Below are positions 22,601 to 25,263 of a stretch of 25,263 nucleotides of DNA, piece after piece. Below the pieces are notes generated by a model. The model made no database searches, was not told where the DNA came from, and worked only from the letters and a program-made list of their open reading frames with translations. Source of the stretch: a virus. The stretch lies in IMG/VR virus record IMGVR_UViG_3300032579_000642, positions 1-25,263 of that record; one strand, written 5' to 3'. Both the position numbers and the translations under genes were made by a program. Positions within the stretch are counted from its first letter, which is position 1. Every line of letters begins with the position of its first letter.

Positions 22601-22779
22601 TGGTTGATTCCTTGGATGGCAGTTTGGACGCCATACCTTGTTCCCACTTCAGTCAAATTGAATCGGCAGTTCAGCGATAAGGCAGCACACCCCATCGGGA
22701 GATTGGTGGGGTCGTCCTCATCGACCAACCCCAACCAGCGACTAAATTCAACCTTAGTGGCCCCGCCGTAATTGGCCAT
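19696..22779 (-). CDS. tail tube/nozzle-like protein, 1027 residues
   Basis: Likely the podovirus tail nozzle (tail tubular protein B-like). The opening FSRWLGLVDEDDPTNLPMGC followed by SLNCRFN and RYG matches the usual start of these proteins (ring contact, conserved Asn, then Arg-x-Gly). Residues 190-228 hold a GNGHLYICTQAG to IYNDGGVIWKE module common in phage tail proteins. Two Ig-like repeats begin GGGTWGTGADVYIAITMVNS (249) and GGGTFPAGRDVYILQTYVNA (386). The rest is beta-rich with many Tyr/Trp, fitting a propeller. It is longer than T7 gp12 (794), partly because of the inserted repeats. The ATG has GGCAGG upstream. A role in DNA channel and host contact is inferred. Confidence 0.82.
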   Translation of the reverse strand: MANYGGATKVEFSRWLGLVDEDDPTNLPMGCAALSLNCRFNLTEVGTRYGVQTAIQGINQSPIAGLLPCAYTPESATQDYFQTILLYDYSGALQIENPTGTGRTTPISSPLVNLPAQSYMIGTQAYNRAWMAFSNLLTPTEFPAAYDLFTQNLYPYGMKPVGFGWYAGAQVLVGECCTLSDIRYGVTVAVGNGHLYICTQAGTCGNVQPVWTAVEGQIYNDGGVIWKEQTPVMANRIPIPASPVLSLAGGGTWGTGADVYIAITMVNSIGETLPSIPVFINPIAGGTTVNVKIPALASLAGWMQGLPANYVPTGANVYVAEVTHGSPAPQLLTYVKFNATPVALGTLYGVTTLGGSVNPPTTNTARITGGQLPTPDVEPVMARSAGGGTFPAGRDVYILQTYVNAAGETLPGPANSMVNTLVDDAFVISTQFPQGYAVTGIRLYECDVPTGTVFDGSTFPQFGDFALIGTYGTGATVTVASSVSGPPPPTANTTGTAGNIAQDTAQGGPNGTQGYRWMTIAYQDMFDTISGFTQASAVNYIVDENGWELSVFNLPTGPAYIQNVICNFAVADGVSAGPYAYSPTTLVSDGIQITATIFPNGTSTATVNFTDEYLAGLIASVGTNTTDRLRVIQPQQCVDLYYSEATDRIFQSGVPGFYSGHWVSLAADPESYYGDTSGIQVGTDDGERAWCVREYQGVPYSLRERSGFELSPSTADPATWTVTKRWTKVGPCGPRAVDVCGQFLLFIHSSGIYKYESSWPELVSKELNRFWNTINWQAQETIWCAIDVEYHEVHIGLPVGSSTVPNVVLVLNYEEGWNNPLLFSRYSGKEITIEACRKYSVWTNITAYCGMRAYRTVTGLPTPDEGPVDTTEEISRQYISQMLYASSAPDGTVQALTPGIYNDNTAGIDCQYETVAAQQMMTLCKLQGLNMNARGNGSLFVEFIAGARRITDWEADTPQPSWLVKMKPIQLELNPTKGISKNTPSKLNERWRLRLTNGCIADAWWSMKYSCVFISPMFAGRLAGESK

Positions 22780-22788
22780 TTACCTGCC

Positions 22789-23136
22789 TTACAGTTCCTG
22801 CATGGCGTGGTCGATTTCGACAGTGATGTTCGCACCGGCAGCATAGGCCCCAGCGAATGCGGCAGCAGCGGCAGCTAGCGTCAGGTTGTACTGTCCCGCC
22901 GTGGCCGTGGCAACAAGGTTGGGCACATAGCCAGATACGTTGTTCGACGTGATGCGCGGAGGCAGCATTGCCGCTCCCGAGGGCCCGGTCACGGTATGGG
23001 CGGCCGGGTTGGATGCAGCGCTGGTGAGCGTCACGACCTCGGGCGCCGCGTAGTTTCCGCTGAGCGCAATGTTGAATACGGTGGACTTGAAGTTGACGCC
23101 ATGCTTCTGGTAGAGAATAGTAACTGCGTTTGCCAT
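22789..23136 (-). CDS. small beta-rich, Ala-rich structural-like protein
   Basis: This 115-residue product is not recognised. It has alternating strands (ILYQKHGVNFKSTVFNIALS), a middle with Ser/Asn/Pro, and an Ala-rich stretch (YNLTLAAAAAAFAGAYAAG) before a final strand ending DHAMQEL. It could be a head decoration or tail-completion protein. AGGAG precedes ATG 23136 well. It sits between the adaptor-like and nozzle-like genes, so a virion role is likely. Confidence 0.75.
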   Translation of the reverse strand: MANAVTILYQKHGVNFKSTVFNIALSGNYAAPEVVTLTSAASNPAAHTVTGPSGAAMLPPRITSNNVSGYVPNLVATATAGQYNLTLAAAAAAFAGAYAAGANITVEIDHAMQEL

Positions 23137-23161
23137 GGTGAATGCTCCTTGGTTGAATTGT

Positions 23162-23881
23162 TTAGACCATCTGGACGTACAGGCCGAACGAACGCCATTC
23201 GAAACCTATGTTTCCTTGTAGATTCCAGTTCCACCCGCCGCGCTGTCGGGTATTGTGATTCGGTGAACCGAGCCGGAATGTTTGCCGCTGCATCTGCTGG
23301 GTGAGCTTTGCAGAGATCACATCCCAAGAGGCTTTGGCCTGCTTGCCGTAGTTCTCCGCCCACGCATCATTGGGCCGCTCCAGTCCAATCAGCGCACCAA
23401 TCGAATACGCCAGGGCATGCGCCGCGAGCGGGTGAAGCTCGACCACGCTATCATCGGTTGTGAGATCGTCGGGCCGGAAGTCTCCGCGCACGCGAAAGTC
23501 GAATATCCCTTGTTGCACTTGTGGCGGCGTATCCGGCAGGATGGTGCAGTCCTGGCAGGGCTTCCACGGTCCAGTCTGCCCGGTAACTCGGAAGTCAACG
23601 AAACGGGGTTCAACGAGATTCTTGAGCGGATAAGTCTGATTGTTTCCCTGTCCAACTGCAAACGGAGTGAGGTTGTTCTCATCCACGCCAACCGGCACGG
23701 CGGGAATGATGACCACCTTTTCGATATACGGCGAGCAAGAAAGCTCCAAATACATGATGCTCTGCTCGTAAGCCGTATTGCATTTCGGGGCGAGATACTC
23801 CTGAGTGAGCCAGTCATCATCGGGGTAGGTGACCCCAACGAGGCCACCTACCTGGGAGAAAACATCCCCTCTATTTTGCAT
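23162..23881 (-). CDS. head-tail adaptor / tail tube A-like protein
   Basis: The 239-residue protein lies directly before the small structural and nozzle-like genes, where T7 has tail tube protein A (gp11, 196 residues). The N-terminal helix region holds WLTQEYLAPKCNTAYEQSIM, and a middle beta part (about 55-150) follows. Residues 146-205 (VELHPLAAHALAYSIGALIG, then a long helix to QRQTFRLGS) have the pattern of adaptor C-terminal helices. The start ATG 23881 has GAGGGA upstream. The call is by position and helix pattern, and no signature motif fixes it. Confidence 0.6.
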   Translation of the reverse strand: MQNRGDVFSQVGGLVGVTYPDDDWLTQEYLAPKCNTAYEQSIMYLELSCSPYIEKVVIIPAVPVGVDENNLTPFAVGQGNNQTYPLKNLVEPRFVDFRVTGQTGPWKPCQDCTILPDTPPQVQQGIFDFRVRGDFRPDDLTTDDSVVELHPLAAHALAYSIGALIGLERPNDAWAENYGKQAKASWDVISAKLTQQMQRQTFRLGSPNHNTRQRGGWNWNLQGNIGFEWRSFGLYVQMV

Positions 23882-23884
23882 GGA

Positions 23885-24823
23885 CTATTCCCTCAACTTA
23901 ATGCGCCGGTCCTGCTCAGCCTTGGCTTTCTTCCACGCCTCACCGGTCAGTGTGTTCATTCGGACATTCTCGAATTCGATTTCACCGCTCATGAATGCGA
24001 GCAGCGGATCGACCACGTAAGAGCACTTGCACATGCCTGTTTTCGACACGTACTGCGCGTTGCATCGCGGGCAGCAATCCTCGGCCTTGAACTGGACTTC
24101 GCGCCAGGATGGGGCTTTCTGAATCTGCTTCTGCTGCAACATGAAGTCAGCCACGGTGTGCTGGTACTTCTGAATGTTCTTGCGCTTCTGCGGGTCGTCG
24201 GCATCGTGTCCCGCCTCAATCAGCACCGCATGGCAATGGTTGTAAAGTTGCTCCCTTGCCTGGGCGATGCAGTCTTTCAGTGGACGGTCGATGAAGCGTA
24301 AATAGCGGCGTCCCTTTTTGAAGACGTATTCCGGAACGCGAACAACGGTGTCCGGCTTCACGCCGTCCATGTCGCCCTCGAAGACCACAACGCCGCCCGA
24401 CTTCACGAGTTTGTCCTCGTCGGTCTCGCCAATGTACCAGTGCTTGAATTCCATCAACTGTTCGACCGGGAGCAGAATCTTGACGTCGTAGCGAGCCCGG
24501 AGGCTCTTGTCCGACATCTCCTGATTGCCGCGGTAGATGGGAAAGCTGCGGGTTCCAATGACGGTGAGAACGCCAAACGGCTTGTCACTGGGCTTTGCGG
24601 GAACCGTGTAGTCCCAGAGGCCAGTTTCGACCTTGAGCGGGAACGGCGAAAGGTTGATGATCGTTGCCGGCTTGATTTCGCCGCGGAGTTCCAGTTCGGT
24701 GAGTTTCTGTTCGCGGATTGCAAGCCGCTCCTGGGCTGCATGACCGAGGCTTGCGGTGTCGGGACGGCCGCCGGATGAAAGCATTGAGTCGGCGCCGATG
24801 ATTGGGGCTGGGATAGTTGCCAT
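23885..24823 (-). CDS. zinc-ribbon protein of unknown function, 312 residues
   Basis: Not recognised. Residues 48-175 are strand-rich (INLSPFPLKVETGLWDYTVP, VLTVIGTRSFPIY, VVFEGDMDG). Helices follow (PLKDCIAQAREQLYNHCHAV and on to 235), then a zinc-ribbon-like unit with CCPRC at 250-254 and CKC at 265-267. The C-terminus is a charged helix. GGAG precedes ATG 24823. It comes just before the adaptor-like gene, so it could be a head or packaging protein, but it has no visible resemblance to a portal, scaffold or capsid protein. Confidence 0.75.
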   Translation of the reverse strand: MATIPAPIIGADSMLSSGGRPDTASLGHAAQERLAIREQKLTELELRGEIKPATIINLSPFPLKVETGLWDYTVPAKPSDKPFGVLTVIGTRSFPIYRGNQEMSDKSLRARYDVKILLPVEQLMEFKHWYIGETDEDKLVKSGGVVVFEGDMDGVKPDTVVRVPEYVFKKGRRYLRFIDRPLKDCIAQAREQLYNHCHAVLIEAGHDADDPQKRKNIQKYQHTVADFMLQQKQIQKAPSWREVQFKAEDCCPRCNAQYVSKTGMCKCSYVVDPLLAFMSGEIEFENVRMNTLTGEAWKKAKAEQDRRIKLRE

Positions 24824-24869
24824 GGTGATACGCTCCTTCTGTTGCGCTCCGAGAACTTGTCCCGCGAGG

Positions 24870-25263
24870 TTAGAGGTGACTCATCAAGCCTTGCTTGTTG
24901 ACGAGCCGGTTGCGGAAGCCCGAGAGTGCCGGATTTCCCTTGATGAATTCCAGATGCGTCTCGCGCATGTAGGTGACTTCGCGCAGGAAAGCGTCATACT
25001 GGGCCGCTTCCTTTGCGTCAGCCTCCTCCATGTCCTTCTGCATCGCGCGGGCAATTTCCTTCTCGTCAACAATGCCATGACAGTGCGATGAGTTTTCCCA
25101 TTGCGCGATGGCCTGGTGAATGTCCTCGAGCAGCGGTATCTGCGGCCATGGACCACCGCCGGATAGCATGAAGTAGCCGCCGCGCTCGGGATATGGGCCC
25201 ATCATCGGCGTCACGTTGTCCTGAGAGAGAGCCGACTCCCACTGCTGCCTGGACCCATAAGCC
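24870..25263 (-). CDS. hypothetical protein (5' partial)
   Basis: The frame is open to the right edge of the window, so the start is probably outside. An internal GTG at 25214 would give 114 residues. The visible part has a Gly/Pro-rich segment (GGYFMLSGGGPWPQIPLLED) followed by a long charged helical region with many Glu, Lys and Ala (KEIARAMQKDMEEADAKEAA) and ends NKQGLMSHL. Not recognised. The helical character could suit a structural or scaffold-type role near the head genes, but nothing visible proves this. Confidence 0.6.
   Translation of the reverse strand, partial: AYGSRQQWESALSQDNVTPMMGPYPERGGYFMLSGGGPWPQIPLLEDIHQAIAQWENSSHCHGIVDEKEIARAMQKDMEEADAKEAAQYDAFLREVTYMRETHLEFIKGNPALSGFRNRLVNKQGLMSHL

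Noticed and set aside
23282-24301. Plus-strand frame of 339 residues over the structural genes.
   Set aside because: It spans two minus-strand genes with good ribosome sites and coupled ends. The frame is a by-product of GC-rich codons in those genes.

Overview
The window is a gene-dense fragment of a tailed double-stranded DNA phage (or prophage) genome. It carries a DnaB-type helicase, a phage DNA methyltransferase, both terminase subunits and a long block of virion genes. The host cannot be named from the sequence. GC content is moderately high, most genes have GGAG-type Shine-Dalgarno sites, and the phage brings its own GroES/GroEL pair, so a bacterial host is safe. The window is cut inside a gene at both ends. 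No gap between genes exceeds about 60 bases, and I saw no tRNA, rRNA, CRISPR array or convincing promoter.

Left block (1-7575, plus strand): an orphan FtsK-gamma-like winged-helix protein, a DnaB-like helicase, two small proteins (the first Cys-rich), GroES, a small tRNA-guanine-transglycosylase-like (DpdA-like) protein, a small zinc-ribbon protein, GroEL, an HNH/AP2 homing endonuclease, two micro-ORFs and a beta-class DNA methyltransferase. Most neighbours are joined by ATGA or GTGA overlaps, so this looks like one translationally coupled replication, modification and chaperone operon.

Right block (7445-25263, minus strand, read right to left): an open-ended ORF, a zinc-ribbon protein, a head-tail adaptor-like protein, a small beta-rich protein, a 1027-residue tail-tube/nozzle-like protein, a fibre-like protein, a His-rich protein, a GNAT-like protein, an Ala/Gln-rich protein, two large low-complexity proteins, a three-enzyme-domain protein, a one-segment membrane peptide, two unknowns, the small terminase, a second HNH/AP2 endonuclease and the large terminase. 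Order and sizes parallel T7 genes 11-19 (tail tube A and B, gp13, gp14, gp15, gp16, holin, TerS, TerL), so a podovirus-like virion is likely. Portal and major capsid genes would lie past the right edge. The two blocks converge, and the methyltransferase and large-terminase ends overlap by 131 bases.

Most notable: (1) the 669-residue protein at 10940-12949 joins a 2H phosphoesterase domain, a RelA/SpoT-like domain with the key catalytic residues present, and a HAD-like phosphatase domain. It sits where T7 encodes an ejected core protein, so it is a candidate injected nucleotide-signal-processing effector. (2) A 54-residue gene with its own strong ribosome site is nested out of frame in the linker of that protein. 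(3) The GroES/GroEL pair has altered contact residues on both sides, a Cys-bearing GroES roof loop, and changes in GroEL at ring-ring contacts. (4) Both homing endonuclease genes have an RNA hairpin at or just before their ribosome site.
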